From the NCBI GenBank assembly GCA_019454185.1, contig CP075368.1, forward strand, positions 558,001 to 622,000: a stretch of DNA of 64,000 nt, written 5' to 3'. This stretch comes from Phycisphaeraceae bacterium (GTDB taxonomy: Bacteria > Planctomycetota > Phycisphaerae > Phycisphaerales > UBA1924). The notes under the pieces were generated by a model, which was not told the DNA's origin, did no database searches, and worked only from the letters and a program-made list of their open reading frames with translations. This document shows, piece by piece, positions 33,201 to 41,941 of this stretch. The number at the start of each line of letters is the position of its first letter. The stretch's first letter is position 1. Made by a program: the position numbers and the translations under genes.

Positions 33201-33305
33201 ATTCGCCTTCATCGGGAAGGGCGTCTTCGGCAGGTTCAGAGTCCCCCGGTACCGGTTCTTCTGCTCCGCACCACCCGAGCCCGCCTCCGCCTGTGCCTGC
33301 GTCAT
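30261..33305 (-). CDS. ileS: Isoleucyl-tRNA synthetase
   Basis: Charges tRNA-Ile. The 1014 residues contain the HIGH-type HLGH (DGPPYANGSIHLGH), the editing domain (WTTTPWTLPANVAVAV and GHGQEDY), DWCISRQRAWGLPIP, and KLSKS in place of KMSKS. An acidic insert (SDEGEDEEGEDGDGPEAS) sits near 255 after the first editing-domain strand. The C-terminal zinc knuckle is degenerate: the segment THERCERSWKRDGTV...LLSDRDAGA keeps one conserved cysteine and has Ser at two ligand positions. Starts with GAGG 9 bases upstream of the ATG. Confidence 0.98.
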   Translation of the reverse strand: MTQAQAEAGSGGAEQKNRYRGTLNLPKTPFPMKANLVQNEPASLKRWQAMGLYGKVREARKGRERYNFHDGPPYANGSIHLGHLMNKTLKDLVVRTRTLMGYDCAYVPGWDCHGLPIEHKVVQELLEKGKYEKLKTLSEDQRRMAVRRECQAYAEKFHKLHTTQMSRLLTLADYEHPYLTMQPSFEGATLELLAELAAQGLVYRATKPVHWSIANETALAEAELEYEDREDLSVYVDFEAFDAEAVYDAFGLPPTSDEGEDEEGEDGDGPEASESAREPKAGVRPSQRPCFMIWTTTPWTLPANVAVAVNPKFVYALVYVDGNITVMAEALVEKVTKAAGADRVSVLATTDGKRLLGLRYRHPFVTNVPPCGLGHPCDPNKVWSVVGAEYVTLEDGTGLVHTAPGHGQEDYQTGLREVLPIYCPVQKDGTYDTSVPEWLQGMSIWDANAKIASYLDQSGHMFFRHTFTHSYPHDWRSKTPVVFRCTEQWFIGVDRPTKRDGKTLREMAIRAAEESISFVPEWGRNRLRGMLDSRPDWCISRQRAWGLPIPAFFSPTGDVLFTPASVRAVARLVREKGSDAWFSGNASDLLAGYDPANDPDAPQGLTREALARYTKGQDILDVWFESGSSWNEVLRERKGGFPAELYLEGSDQHRGWFQASLLVSLGATGAAPFKGLLTHGFIVDRDGKKLSKSRPDANRYEVDNLFSEFGVDVMRWWVASLAYDNDVKADLELFALAGESYRKVRNTLRFLLSNLSDYEPAKRSPDLNALRQMPPTSIDAWVLAEFDRLAKDVMHAYETYQFRVAHQRLFDFCNETLSAVYLAAVKDRMYCDRPDSERRQRSQMAMHAIAEGLCRLLAPILCHTADEAFRSLRGVAANDASVCVHVEEMFGKAGAWGFGVEADPRWGDVMEMRTVALGAMERVRAEQGVENPLDMGVALPDKQGDLRAFDAVDLSDLLGVSIVTLEGAATAPRVTDLRGTHERCERSWKRDGTVRKRSDDGLLSDRDAGAIGVS

Positions 33306-33595
33306 TTCTCGGTCACCTCGAGGGCCTGATTGTCGCGTCCGCCGCGCCGTATCAGCCGTTGCTCACTGCCATGAATGTCATTGCCTTGAATGTCAAGGTC
33401 AGATGGTAGTTCATCAACCGCCGACACAAGGCAGACCCCAAGCCCAAGTCTTCTCAGACCCGGAGTGAGCACTCCCCGCTCCCGTCCGCTGAGGTCACGG
33501 GGGCAGCACTTTGCATGCCGCTCAGTTGCGGGCAAAGCACACGCCCTCTCACCCCAGACGGGGGTTGGGAGGAGCCGCGACGTCACAAATCGAAA

Positions 33596-34138
33596 TCAGG
33601 CGTGCTCGAAGATCGTCTGAGTACGAACAACCACCCCGCCGTTTGCCTGCAGGTGGTACGCCTGAGCGTGCAGCTCGTTGGGGTATCTCTGGATGTCGAT
33701 CAGCGAGAGGCACCGCCCAACGCCGTCCTCCCAGACGGTGCACATCCCCGTGACCTCGACCGCGAACGACAGCATCTCCTCAAACGTCGCGGCGTAGAGA
33801 TTCTCCGAAAGTGTCTCGGTCTGCACTGTCGTCAGATACGCCACCCCGTCACGAGGGAACTTGTGCTCGTAGTCCCGCTCACCGGCGCACAACGCCGCAG
33901 CCAGCACGCCCGAGTCAGGCAGCGAACCCTCCTGATCCGTCACCAGCTCGCTGGCGCACATCGTTCGGTGCTCAAATCTGAGCATGTGCCCGCCATTCAT
34001 GATCCAGGCCTCAAACTCGTAGTCCTTGGTCTTGAGTACCTTGCGATCCTTGAGCGTGAACAACTCCGGATGAAGAGCCCGGCCGTAGAGCACTGATTGG
34101 TAGGTATGCAGACTCGTCGCCTTCGTGTGCTGGCTCAT
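33596..34138 (-). CDS. Uncharacterised 180-residue protein, possibly DUF2617-like
   Basis: ATG chosen for AAGGGG 5 bases upstream; a TTG seven codons before is the only other. The sequence has VLYGRALHPELFTLK, YEFEAWIMNGGHMLRFEH, CAGERDYEHKFPRDGVAYLTTVQTETLS and GRCLSLIDIQRYPNELHAQAYHLQANGG. From memory this resembles DUF2617, whose role is unknown; I could not verify this. No signal or membrane segment. It lies upstream of ileS on the same strand, separated by 290 bases without a gene. Confidence 0.7.
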   Translation of the reverse strand: MSQHTKATSLHTYQSVLYGRALHPELFTLKDRKVLKTKDYEFEAWIMNGGHMLRFEHRTMCASELVTDQEGSLPDSGVLAAALCAGERDYEHKFPRDGVAYLTTVQTETLSENLYAATFEEMLSFAVEVTGMCTVWEDGVGRCLSLIDIQRYPNELHAQAYHLQANGGVVVRTQTIFEHA

Positions 34139-34277
34139 CGCGTCCCCTTGCGTCTTCAATTCGGTCGGGTTCCCTCCCGCTCCGATGATGCGACTCCCGC
34201 CAAGTAAGCGTCCACTCTAGTCGGAAAGAAGATCCCGACCCAGAGAAAAACGATTCGGACACGGCCATTCGCTCGAA

Positions 34278-36332
34278 TTGCAGGCCGAACCCCCACAAGA
34301 TAATCTACCTGACACGTGCACGTCTACTAGGGAAAGCACCCTGCCCCGCTGTCAATTGTCGCAGTTCCCCCTGCACCGCGAACAGGGTGAGGCAAGGAAA
34401 GCCCGATTGCGAGCCCTGAGAGTCCAACGCTCTGCCCAACTCAGAATGCTGCCCGAGCACCAACGGGCTCTGGTGCTCTCGGCAGTCGCTGCGGACCCCA
34501 GAGCCAGAGAGCCATGGGTGTGGGCTGAACTGCTCGAACTGGCCTGTTTCGTGCCGCCCCCTGCCCCCACGCGAATCCAGGGCTTTCTCTGGCGGGTTCT
34601 GAACGCCACCCATGATGCCCAGCAGATCCGTTCCACAGCACTCCACGGCATAGCACGCGGCTGGTCATCACTCAACGACCTCGAGCGAGCGACAGCCCTC
34701 GCGGTCGGTGCGAAACAGTGGGGGAGTATCGCCCGTGACATACTCGAATCCGGGGACCTGCCTCCTACCTCGTCCTTCGTCGCGCTCCTCACAGATGCAG
34801 CAGATCCCGGGTGCACCGCCGCTCTCATCAGGTACGCAACCCTCGATGTTCCGGGCTCTGAAGATGCCGATCGCGCCGCTCTCAAGCTTGTCCAGGCAGC
34901 CATCGCAAGGCGTGATACCGGCGAACTCATCTCGCTCCTTCGCACAGTCTCGGAAGCGATCCAGCAGCCGGATGCAAAGGTCCGGCGCGGCATTGCCTGG
35001 AGCGCATGGGCACTCGTCGAGGCCGATCATGAGGCCACTCCCGATTCCGACGAGGCCCGACGCGGGGTGCTCTCGGTCGCATCTGCCTCGAACGAAGGGC
35101 CTGGAAGGGCTCTCTCCGCCGTCCTCCGATGGGACCGCGATCCACTCATTCGGCTCGCCGCGCTCCGATGGTGCGTCATCCCCGGGCTTGAGCGGTCCTG
35201 CACGGATCGGCTTGCTCGCGCTACATCCCAGCGCGAACACGAGGTTGTTCTTGCATCCGCCCATCTCGTGGTCCGCCCGTGTCGCCGCCGCTTGCTCCAG
35301 TTGATCCGAGAGCACCCCAGAGGGCGAACCGGTGTGCTGCCTGATCAAGCCACGGTCTCCGAACTCTCCATCAAAGCCCGGCGGAACCTCGCCCGCTTCG
35401 TGTACGCGACCGGTATCGAGAGCAGCCAACGCTCCGGGGCGATTGAGCCCCTCTTGACCGATCAGGACGAACTGACTCGTCTCACGGTTGTGGGCCGGGC
35501 CGACCCAAGCGACGTGCGAGACCTCTGCTTCGATCCCTCGCCTGTCATCGCAAGGACCGCGGCAATCCGCTGGTCGCGCGCCGGCATCACGCCAGCCCGC
35601 CGAAGAGCACCCTCCGCCGACGTTCGGCGGATCCTCGAGGCATTAGCCGCTTCCCCTCACCCCTCAGTCCGGCGAATTACACGCCGGGACCTTGAGCAAG
35701 CCGATCCATTCCGTCCCGAGCGGCCCGCGGCGCGGCTCGAGGCCCGTCGGATGCTCGCCGCCGATCCCGAGGGCTTCCGTGACGAGGTCCGTCGCAGACT
35801 CCTCTCCGGTGATCCGAAGAGACAGCTCAACGCCCTCAGGGTCGCCCAGTGGCTTCGCATCGTCGAAGACTTCGAGTCCGATCTCCTCTCGCTGCTTGAA
35901 GTGTGCCGCGGTTCCGATGAGCGGGACACATGGCTGCGTGCCGGCATCGTCAGTGCGCTCGGAGCGACAACGCGAACGACCACCCTCGACACGATCGAGT
36001 CCCTCGTGGAAGACTCGGATCCACGCGTCGCTGCGAACGCGATCGATGCCCTTGTGCTCGGACCAGCCGCCGCCTCGCGCCCCACCCAAGTCGAGTCCCG
36101 ACTGATCGAATACAAGCGGTCTGATGCCCACCGGCCGCGCGGTGCAGCCGTCAGAGGACTCGCTGTTCTCGCCGCCAGACGCCAAACCGATTCCGCCGCC
36201 GCAGCAGCAGAGATCGAACTCCTCCGCCACGACCCGAGACCGGCACACGTCGCGGCGGGGAACTGGGTGGCATCTCGAGCCGAGGCCTACCGAGGCCTCT
36301 CCGAGTGGATCGCCGAGGGGCCCGCGAGATGA
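34278..36332 (+). CDS. HEAT-repeat-like protein of unknown function
   Basis: A 684-residue protein, nearly all helical, with repeated blocks such as DPLIRLAALRW, DPSPVIARTAAIRW, SGDPKRQLNALRVAQWL and DSDPRVAANAIDALV. These are HEAT-type repeats, which usually form a scaffold for other proteins. No signal peptide. The TTG start is doubtful: a GATAAT -10-like box lies at 34300-34305, inside the first codons, so the true start may be a later TTG or the ATG at 34446. Its stop overlaps the next gene by four bases. Confidence 0.72.
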   Translation: MQAEPPQDNLPDTCTSTRESTLPRCQLSQFPLHREQGEARKARLRALRVQRSAQLRMLPEHQRALVLSAVAADPRAREPWVWAELLELACFVPPPAPTRIQGFLWRVLNATHDAQQIRSTALHGIARGWSSLNDLERATALAVGAKQWGSIARDILESGDLPPTSSFVALLTDAADPGCTAALIRYATLDVPGSEDADRAALKLVQAAIARRDTGELISLLRTVSEAIQQPDAKVRRGIAWSAWALVEADHEATPDSDEARRGVLSVASASNEGPGRALSAVLRWDRDPLIRLAALRWCVIPGLERSCTDRLARATSQREHEVVLASAHLVVRPCRRRLLQLIREHPRGRTGVLPDQATVSELSIKARRNLARFVYATGIESSQRSGAIEPLLTDQDELTRLTVVGRADPSDVRDLCFDPSPVIARTAAIRWSRAGITPARRRAPSADVRRILEALAASPHPSVRRITRRDLEQADPFRPERPAARLEARRMLAADPEGFRDEVRRRLLSGDPKRQLNALRVAQWLRIVEDFESDLLSLLEVCRGSDERDTWLRAGIVSALGATTRTTTLDTIESLVEDSDPRVAANAIDALVLGPAAASRPTQVESRLIEYKRSDAHRPRGAAVRGLAVLAARRQTDSAAAAAEIELLRHDPRPAHVAAGNWVASRAEAYRGLSEWIAEGPAR

Positions 36333-36736
36333 CGCTCCAGCCACCCAGACTGCTGACCGGTGAACTCGGCCCTTCAGGCCCCGAAGCCGCCGCGACTCAA
36401 CCACACCCGTGGCTCCTCGTGGTCGCGTCACTGGTGGCGCTCGCGACCCTGGCATGGTGGGTATGGTGGTTCTTTCGATTCAGGAAGGCGAAACTCGACG
36501 AGTCCGAGGCCGCATTTCGCAGACTCTCACGCATCGTTGGACTCGGCCATTCTGACCGTGAACGACTCCGCGCGCTCTGCATGAAGGCGGGGGTCGATCC
36601 GCTCGCAACCCTCGGCAGCCCAACCCTCGCCGCAACAGTCCTTCAGACCTCGCCCGAAACGTCCGCGCGGCAACGGCGGCTCTGGAAGTCCCTCTGTGGC
36701 ACCTTTCCCGGCGATGGCGGTATCCCTTCAGTCTGA
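36329..36736 (+). CDS. Small membrane-anchored protein of unknown function
   Basis: 135 residues. A short N-terminal region, one membrane helix (PWLLVVASLVALATLAWWVWWFF), then a basic cytoplasmic domain with two small helical blocks and two cysteines. The start ATGA overlaps the stop of the HEAT gene, so they are coupled. Possibly the anchor for the HEAT scaffold; inference only. Confidence 0.72.
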   Translation: MTLQPPRLLTGELGPSGPEAAATQPHPWLLVVASLVALATLAWWVWWFFRFRKAKLDESEAAFRRLSRIVGLGHSDRERLRALCMKAGVDPLATLGSPTLAATVLQTSPETSARQRRLWKSLCGTFPGDGGIPSV

Positions 36737-36837
36737 TTTCACGCAAGGTCGCGATCACAACCGAAAGCACCGCTGCCAAACCGCCAATACTTGCCCGTCC
36801 GTGCCCCCCTGAAGCCGCACACCGAGAGAGCCGCACA

Positions 36838-38145
36838 ATGCACAATCGACCCGTTCCAGCACAGTTGCAGGCGCACACCAGATTCGCCGCGTTCGCGATG
36901 ATCGTCTCCGCCTCGGTGGTGCCGGCGGCACACTCGATCGAGCCCGAGAGAGCGTCTTCGGCTCCCTACATCAGAGTCGTCGACGACGAAACGGCTCAAA
37001 CAGTTCGTCTCGAAGTGGCGGCCCGTCGCTTCGAGCACCCCGCCGACGAGCGACCCGTGATCCGCATGGCCGGAGCCGTGCACATCGGTGACGCCGTCTT
37101 CTATGAGTCGCTCCAGTCACTGATGGACGCCCAGGATGTCGTCCTGTTTGAGAGCGTCAAGCCCAGCGGCTCTGGCGAACTCCCGCCGAACGCGACCGAC
37201 GAGGACAAGGCAAGGTACACCAAACGCCGCCTCAAGCTCCTCTCCATGCTTATCGAGCGCGAAGCCCAGCGATCCGGCACGCTCCCCGCATCGATCGAAG
37301 GCGCGGAGAGATCGGCAGATGATCGCTTCGCTCGCATCATGTCCGCCGCCAGGCAGGACGCATGGGGCGGAGCGATCCGATACGAAGTCTCGGATGATGG
37401 CGAGCGGTTCACACTCACGAGCGATGGTGCCGACGGTGTGCCCGGCGGGGAGGGGCTCGACGCCGACCTCTTTCACGAGGCCCGACGCCCGAGCCCCGGC
37501 GAACACGCCGAGTCGTCCGGCGGCATCCAGAAACAACTCGCATCATCCCTCGGGCTTGTTTTCCAGCCCGAGGCCATGAACGAGGGCGGACCCAACTGGC
37601 GGAACAGCGACATGTCCGTCGACCAGGTGCAGGAACGCATGGAAGCACATGGAACGGACGCGTCGCCGCTGTTCAACATGCTCAGCGGCGAGTCCTTCAC
37701 CGCCCGGTTCGCCGGCGTTATGCTCAGGTTGATCACCGCTTCTGAACAGTCACGCTCAATGACCAAACTCGCGATGGTCGAGATGCTCGGCTCCGCCGAC
37801 CAATTGCTCGCAGCGGGCGGCGGAGTTGGCATGCCCGGCGGCGAGGGGTTCCTCAAGGTCATCATCGAAGAGCGGAATGAGGTCGTCATCGCAGACCTGG
37901 TTCGCATCATCGAGAACGAGCCGGACGTCCGGACCATCGGAATCCTGTACGGGGCAGGCCACCTGGCGCACCTCGAATCACGCCTGGCAGACCTGGGCTA
38001 CCTCCCGGTCGAAGACCAGTGGTTCCCTGCCATCACGATCGATCTCGCCGCTTCCGGCATGTCCGCGCAGCAGGCCGCAGCGATGCGTCAGATGATGCGC
38101 ACCTCGATCGAGCGCCAACTCAAGGCAGCGCAGCGTCGCCGCTGA
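36838..38145 (+). CDS. TraB/GumN-like secreted protein with an inserted GspG-like pseudopilin domain
   Basis: 435 residues with a signal peptide (to about 33). TraB/GumN-like motifs: GAVHIGD (His about 82) and LFES, and near the end IIEERNEVVIADL and LYGAGHLAHLESRL. Between these, residues about 124-211 read like a type II secretion pseudopilin of GspG type: RLKLLSMLIEREAQRSGTLP, DAWGGAIRYE, RFTLTSDGADG, GGEGLDADLF (the WGxPYxY and SxGADGxxGGEGxDADI signatures). The TraB fold is a putative metallohydrolase. I know of no established family with this insert order. It starts about 100 bases after the small membrane protein. Confidence 0.75.
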   Translation: MHNRPVPAQLQAHTRFAAFAMIVSASVVPAAHSIEPERASSAPYIRVVDDETAQTVRLEVAARRFEHPADERPVIRMAGAVHIGDAVFYESLQSLMDAQDVVLFESVKPSGSGELPPNATDEDKARYTKRRLKLLSMLIEREAQRSGTLPASIEGAERSADDRFARIMSAARQDAWGGAIRYEVSDDGERFTLTSDGADGVPGGEGLDADLFHEARRPSPGEHAESSGGIQKQLASSLGLVFQPEAMNEGGPNWRNSDMSVDQVQERMEAHGTDASPLFNMLSGESFTARFAGVMLRLITASEQSRSMTKLAMVEMLGSADQLLAAGGGVGMPGGEGFLKVIIEERNEVVIADLVRIIENEPDVRTIGILYGAGHLAHLESRLADLGYLPVEDQWFPAITIDLAASGMSAQQAAAMRQMMRTSIERQLKAAQRRR

Positions 38146-38232
38146 CATCATCACGAATCACGCGCTGCGAGTGCCGCGCCCACCGCGATCGCCGCCCCGG
38201 ATACAAAGTCTCTCGAACCGACACACCCACAC

Positions 38233-39270
38233 TCACCCGCCGCCCGGCGTTGCCGGTGTCGGCGGCGCGGCTTCCTTCGGGCCAGCGTCCTCCGGCCGCA
38301 GATCGTCGGTGGGAGCATCTGCTTTGCCGTTCGATTCCTCCGAGGGCAGGAACTCATCGAAGTACCAGCGTTTCCATGCCTCGTAGTCGTACCCGAGCCC
38401 ATCAGTCGGCTTTCCCCATGCTCTCGAACTGAGCCCGACCAGCGAGCGGTGTATCTCGGTCCTGTAGATGGTGACGCTCGCGTCACGAATCGCCATGACC
38501 GTTCCCTCGTTCGCCACGCTGATGGTCGGATCGAAACCGACCGCACTGTCGCTCACAACCGGAGTCAGATCCGACACAAAGGCGACCTGACGCCCGATCG
38601 CGATGAAGGCCAGATCCCCCCTCCGATCCGACTCTCGCCCCCCCCCGCTCGGGTTCCCCGAGAACTGGGCGACGATCAGACGCGGGATGAGACCGACGAT
38701 CTCGAACTGATTGGCGATCTCCGCCGCTGCAGACGCACGTGTGTCGCTCTCGCTCTGCAGAGCGATGTCGAGCACGTTCAGCATCGGCTGCGTGACTCCG
38801 GCCTGCCCGATCCTCTCTCGGAGGCCGTCGCGTGCATGCATCCGGAACGACGCGTTGTTGAGCATGACCGCCGCCCACGCCAACGTCGCGTCGGCATCGG
38901 GCGAGCCCTGTTCGATCAGCATCTCCACGATCGCCCGCTGGACATCCTCACCTTCGCGCTCAAACACCTTCAAGAGCGAGGGGTACGCCTCCGACGACGT
39001 ATACGCCCGCAGCTTGCTGATGCCGACTTGGCGCAGCTCGACGTTCCGCACCGACCTGAAATGCGTCGCTCGCAGCTTCGAGAGTTCTCTCTCGATCTCA
39101 ACCCTGCGCTTGTTCTGCAACGCCTTCGCACGAGATGCGCCCGATTCCGGGTCTTCAACCCGCACTGGCTGCGGGCTCGCAGCTGTCGCTCCCGGCAACG
39201 AAGCCATCACGCCGGAGCACGCGATCACTGAAGCAACGACGAAGCGGGCGTGGCTGGATCGTTGGCGCAT
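38233..39270 (-). CDS. Secreted HEAT-like protein of unknown function
   Basis: 345 residues with a signal peptide (about 1-30). The middle has helical repeat blocks (QRAIVEMLIEQGSPDADATLAWAAVML, RASAAAEIANQFEIVGLIPRLIVAQF), as in HEAT/Armadillo-like proteins, then a beta-rich C-terminal part and an acidic, Pro-rich tail. Converges with the TraB-like gene. No enzymatic motif seen. Confidence 0.65.
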   Translation of the reverse strand: MRQRSSHARFVVASVIACSGVMASLPGATAASPQPVRVEDPESGASRAKALQNKRRVEIERELSKLRATHFRSVRNVELRQVGISKLRAYTSSEAYPSLLKVFEREGEDVQRAIVEMLIEQGSPDADATLAWAAVMLNNASFRMHARDGLRERIGQAGVTQPMLNVLDIALQSESDTRASAAAEIANQFEIVGLIPRLIVAQFSGNPSGGGRESDRRGDLAFIAIGRQVAFVSDLTPVVSDSAVGFDPTISVANEGTVMAIRDASVTIYRTEIHRSLVGLSSRAWGKPTDGLGYDYEAWKRWYFDEFLPSEESNGKADAPTDDLRPEDAGPKEAAPPTPATPGGG

Positions 39271-39390
39271 AAGTCGTCTCCACGAGATCAGATCCCTCCA
39301 CCAATGACTCTACGGCCACACGGTCCGCCCTGTTTCCCACACATCCCATACTCGATCCGAAACGGGTAAACGCCCCACGCCCGATCCATC

Positions 39391-39430
39391 CAGCCAAAAA
39401 CAAACCGGGCCGGGGTCTATCCCGGCCCGG
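39391..39430 (-). terminator. Rho-independent terminator of the SPOR lipoprotein gene
   Basis: On the minus strand a perfect 10-bp stem CCGGGCCGGG/CCCGGCCCGG with a 6-base loop is followed by TTTGTTTTTGG. It lies right after the stop at 39454. Confidence 0.85.
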
Positions 39431-39453
39431 CGAACACACATCCTGTCACCTGC

Positions 39454-40287
39454 TCAGTCCGCGTTCGCGGCTACAAAGCCGCCCTTTCCAAACCGATCGC
39501 GAGCCGCTGCCGCCTCGTTCCTGGTCCCAAATCCGCCCACACGAACCGCGAACAGCGTCTGCCCGTTCTTGTTCGTCGGAACGATCCTGGGCTGCCCCAT
39601 CCCCATGGTCGCCGCAGAGCCCGCAACCTGCGACGCCAGCCGCTCCGCGTTCGCACGCGACGAGAAGGCCCCCAACTGGATCGAGAACGGACCGGATGCC
39701 GACCCGCCGAAGTTGCCGGCGGTCTCGCCTCCGGCCGCAGGCGCGTTCATCCGTTCGCGGATCGTCGACGAGAGACCGATGTCGCCCGTCGCCATCGAGA
39801 GCCCACGCTTGTACATCGAATCCGCCAGTGTCTTGTTCCCAGCCGCGGCATAGGCATCCCCGGCATGCAGATACGCCCGCGCCGCCTCATCCCCGGTCAG
39901 TTTCGATCCTGCCAGCTCGAACGCCCGCGCCGCAGCCGCGTTATCGCCCTGGGCCTCGGCCATCAGGCCGAGCGTCGCATTTGCCTTGCCGGCCACCTCG
40001 GGATTCGAGGAGTACGCAAGGGGCTGGAGGTGACGCTTCGCGTCCGAATCACGCCCGAGCGAGTGCGCCGACAGACCCGCGACCAGGGCCGCCTGCTCAC
40101 GCTGTGCCTGTGGGCCGGAAACCGAGGCCTCCGAAGCCCTCTTGTACGCTTCAGCGTGGTTCCCGCTGTTGTATGCGTCCATGTAGCTGGTGCTCTTGGC
40201 TGACTTGCAGCCCCCGAGGACCAGTCCCGCACCCATGACGGCCAGCGCCATGACCTGAACGAATCGAGAGAAACGGTTGCTCTTCAT
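39454..40287 (-). CDS. SPOR-domain lipoprotein with tetratricopeptide-like repeats
   Basis: 277 residues: signal peptide with lipobox LGGC, then a helical region of short repeats (YNSGNHAEAYKRASEA, QGDNAAAARAFELAG, AGDAYAAAGNKTLAD) typical of TPR, and a C-terminal SPOR domain with FSIQLGAFSSRANAERLA and LFAVRVGGFGTRNEAAAARDRF. SPOR domains bind peptidoglycan stripped of stem peptides at division sites. Start at an ATG with GGAA; an ATG four codons before is also possible. Confidence 0.9.
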   Translation of the reverse strand: MKSNRFSRFVQVMALAVMGAGLVLGGCKSAKSTSYMDAYNSGNHAEAYKRASEASVSGPQAQREQAALVAGLSAHSLGRDSDAKRHLQPLAYSSNPEVAGKANATLGLMAEAQGDNAAAARAFELAGSKLTGDEAARAYLHAGDAYAAAGNKTLADSMYKRGLSMATGDIGLSSTIRERMNAPAAGGETAGNFGGSASGPFSIQLGAFSSRANAERLASQVAGSAATMGMGQPRIVPTNKNGQTLFAVRVGGFGTRNEAAAARDRFGKGGFVAANAD

Positions 40288-40460
40288 GCTCGGTTCCATC
40301 CTCTGTTGCCCGACTCGGTCCGAGTTCGGGGCGGTGTCGCCGGGCTCCAGATCCCGACTGCTTCGCTATCGTATCGGCTCATCAGCCCGATCCGGCTTCA
40401 CACTCTTGCATCCCCTTCGCCCCCGGGGCCGCGATCACCCGACAGAGGACACCCCGAACC

Positions 40461-41924
40461 GTGCCACTCGCCCATGAGATCCTCCGAACGCTGCTCCGAC
40501 GCCCCTTCCGGGTCGCCACGATCGATGACAGGGGCCCGCGAAAGGGCATCGAACTCATCGTCGGAGCCCTCCACCTCGCGGAACTGATCGAACGACGCAG
40601 CCGCTCACAGACCGTCGGCATCATGCTCCCGACCGGGGCAGGCATGCCCGTCGCCTCGCTCGCGGCGTGGATGCTCGGCAGGACCGTCGTCCCACTCAAC
40701 TATGTCCTCAAGCCGGAGGAACTCCAGTACGTCATCGACGACTGCGGCACCGACATCGTCATCACCGCACAGGCCTTCCTCGATGCCGTCAACCAGTCAC
40801 CCTCCGTACCCAATCTCGTCAAGCTCGACAAGATCGCCTTCTCTGGCGCGCCCGAGCCGCGTTGGCCGGCACGCGTCTCCGAAGACGATCTGGCAGTCCT
40901 GCTCTATACATCCGGCACCAGCGGCAAGCCCAAAGGGGTCATGCTCACACATCGCAACATCCTCTCGAACATCAACCAGTGTCTGGAGTGGGTCCATTTC
41001 ACCGATCGTGACGTCCTTTTGGGTGTCATCCCGCAGTTCCATTCGTTCGGGCTCACAGTCCTGACGCTCCTCCCGCTCGTCACGGGATGCCGCGCGATCT
41101 ACACGGCCAAGTTCGTCCCCAACAAGATCATCAAACTCATGCGCGAGCACCGCCCGACGGCCTTCGTCGGCATCCCCTCCATGTACAACGCGCTCCTCCA
41201 TCTCAAGGACGCGACCCCCGACGACTTCCGTTCCCTCCGGCTCCCGATCTCCGGGGGTGAGCCGCTTCCCGCTGCCGTTCTCGAGGCCTTCGAGGCGCGA
41301 TTCGGCATCCGCCTCTGCGAGGGATACGGGCTGACGGAGACCTCCCCCGTCACAAACGTCTGCCGACCCGAAGAGTGGCGTCAGGGCTCCGTCGGTCGTC
41401 CGGTGCCGGGCGTCAACGAGCGCATCGTCGATCTCGACACGGGCCGCGATCTCCCACCCGGGCACGACGGCGAGATCCGCATCGCAGGACCGAACATCAT
41501 GCGGGGATACTTCAACCTCCCCAAGGAAACCGCAGCGGCATTCGACAGCGACGGGTACTTCCGCACCGGCGACATCGGCCAGCTCGACTCCGACGGCTTC
41601 CTCAAGATCACCGGCCGCCTGAAAGAGATGCTCATTGTCGCGGGTGAGAACGTCTTCCCCCGCGAAATCGAGGACGTGCTGAACCGCCACCCGGCCGTGC
41701 GCGACTCAGGCGTCGTTGGCGCGTCCGATCCCATGCGTGGCGAGATACCGATCGCGTTCGTTGAAATGAACGAGGGCGCATCCTTCGACGAGCGAGAAAT
41801 CCTCGGCTGGTGCAGGGAACGCCTCGCCGGCTACAAAGTGCCACGCGAAGTGAGAACGCTCGACGCCCTCCCCCGCAATCCAACGGGGAAGATCATGCGC
41901 CGCGAACTCAAGAAGATGATCTGA
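40461..41924 (+). CDS. Acyl-CoA synthetase / AMP-dependent ligase
   Basis: 487 residues of the ANL superfamily. P-loop LLYTSGTSGKPKGVML, then GYGLTETSP, GYFRTGDIG, and the C-terminal lysine motif PRNPTGKIMRRELKK that does the adenylation. It activates a fatty or other carboxylic acid with ATP and CoA. Start is a GTG with GAGG 11 bases upstream, somewhat far. Substrate chain length cannot be read. Confidence 0.94.
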   Translation: MPLAHEILRTLLRRPFRVATIDDRGPRKGIELIVGALHLAELIERRSRSQTVGIMLPTGAGMPVASLAAWMLGRTVVPLNYVLKPEELQYVIDDCGTDIVITAQAFLDAVNQSPSVPNLVKLDKIAFSGAPEPRWPARVSEDDLAVLLYTSGTSGKPKGVMLTHRNILSNINQCLEWVHFTDRDVLLGVIPQFHSFGLTVLTLLPLVTGCRAIYTAKFVPNKIIKLMREHRPTAFVGIPSMYNALLHLKDATPDDFRSLRLPISGGEPLPAAVLEAFEARFGIRLCEGYGLTETSPVTNVCRPEEWRQGSVGRPVPGVNERIVDLDTGRDLPPGHDGEIRIAGPNIMRGYFNLPKETAAAFDSDGYFRTGDIGQLDSDGFLKITGRLKEMLIVAGENVFPREIEDVLNRHPAVRDSGVVGASDPMRGEIPIAFVEMNEGASFDEREILGWCRERLAGYKVPREVRTLDALPRNPTGKIMRRELKKMI

Positions 41925-41941
41925 GCAACGCCGCCGCCGGC

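Noticed and set aside
33302..33586. 94-codon minus frame whose stop overlaps the ileS start (ATGA)
   Set aside because: The overlap looked like coupling, but codon use in its second half (many A/T third positions) is unlike neighbours and there is no homology.
33306..33595. Possible T-box leader before ileS
   Set aside because: I looked for the conserved AGGGUGG-type T-box and a terminator helix and saw neither.
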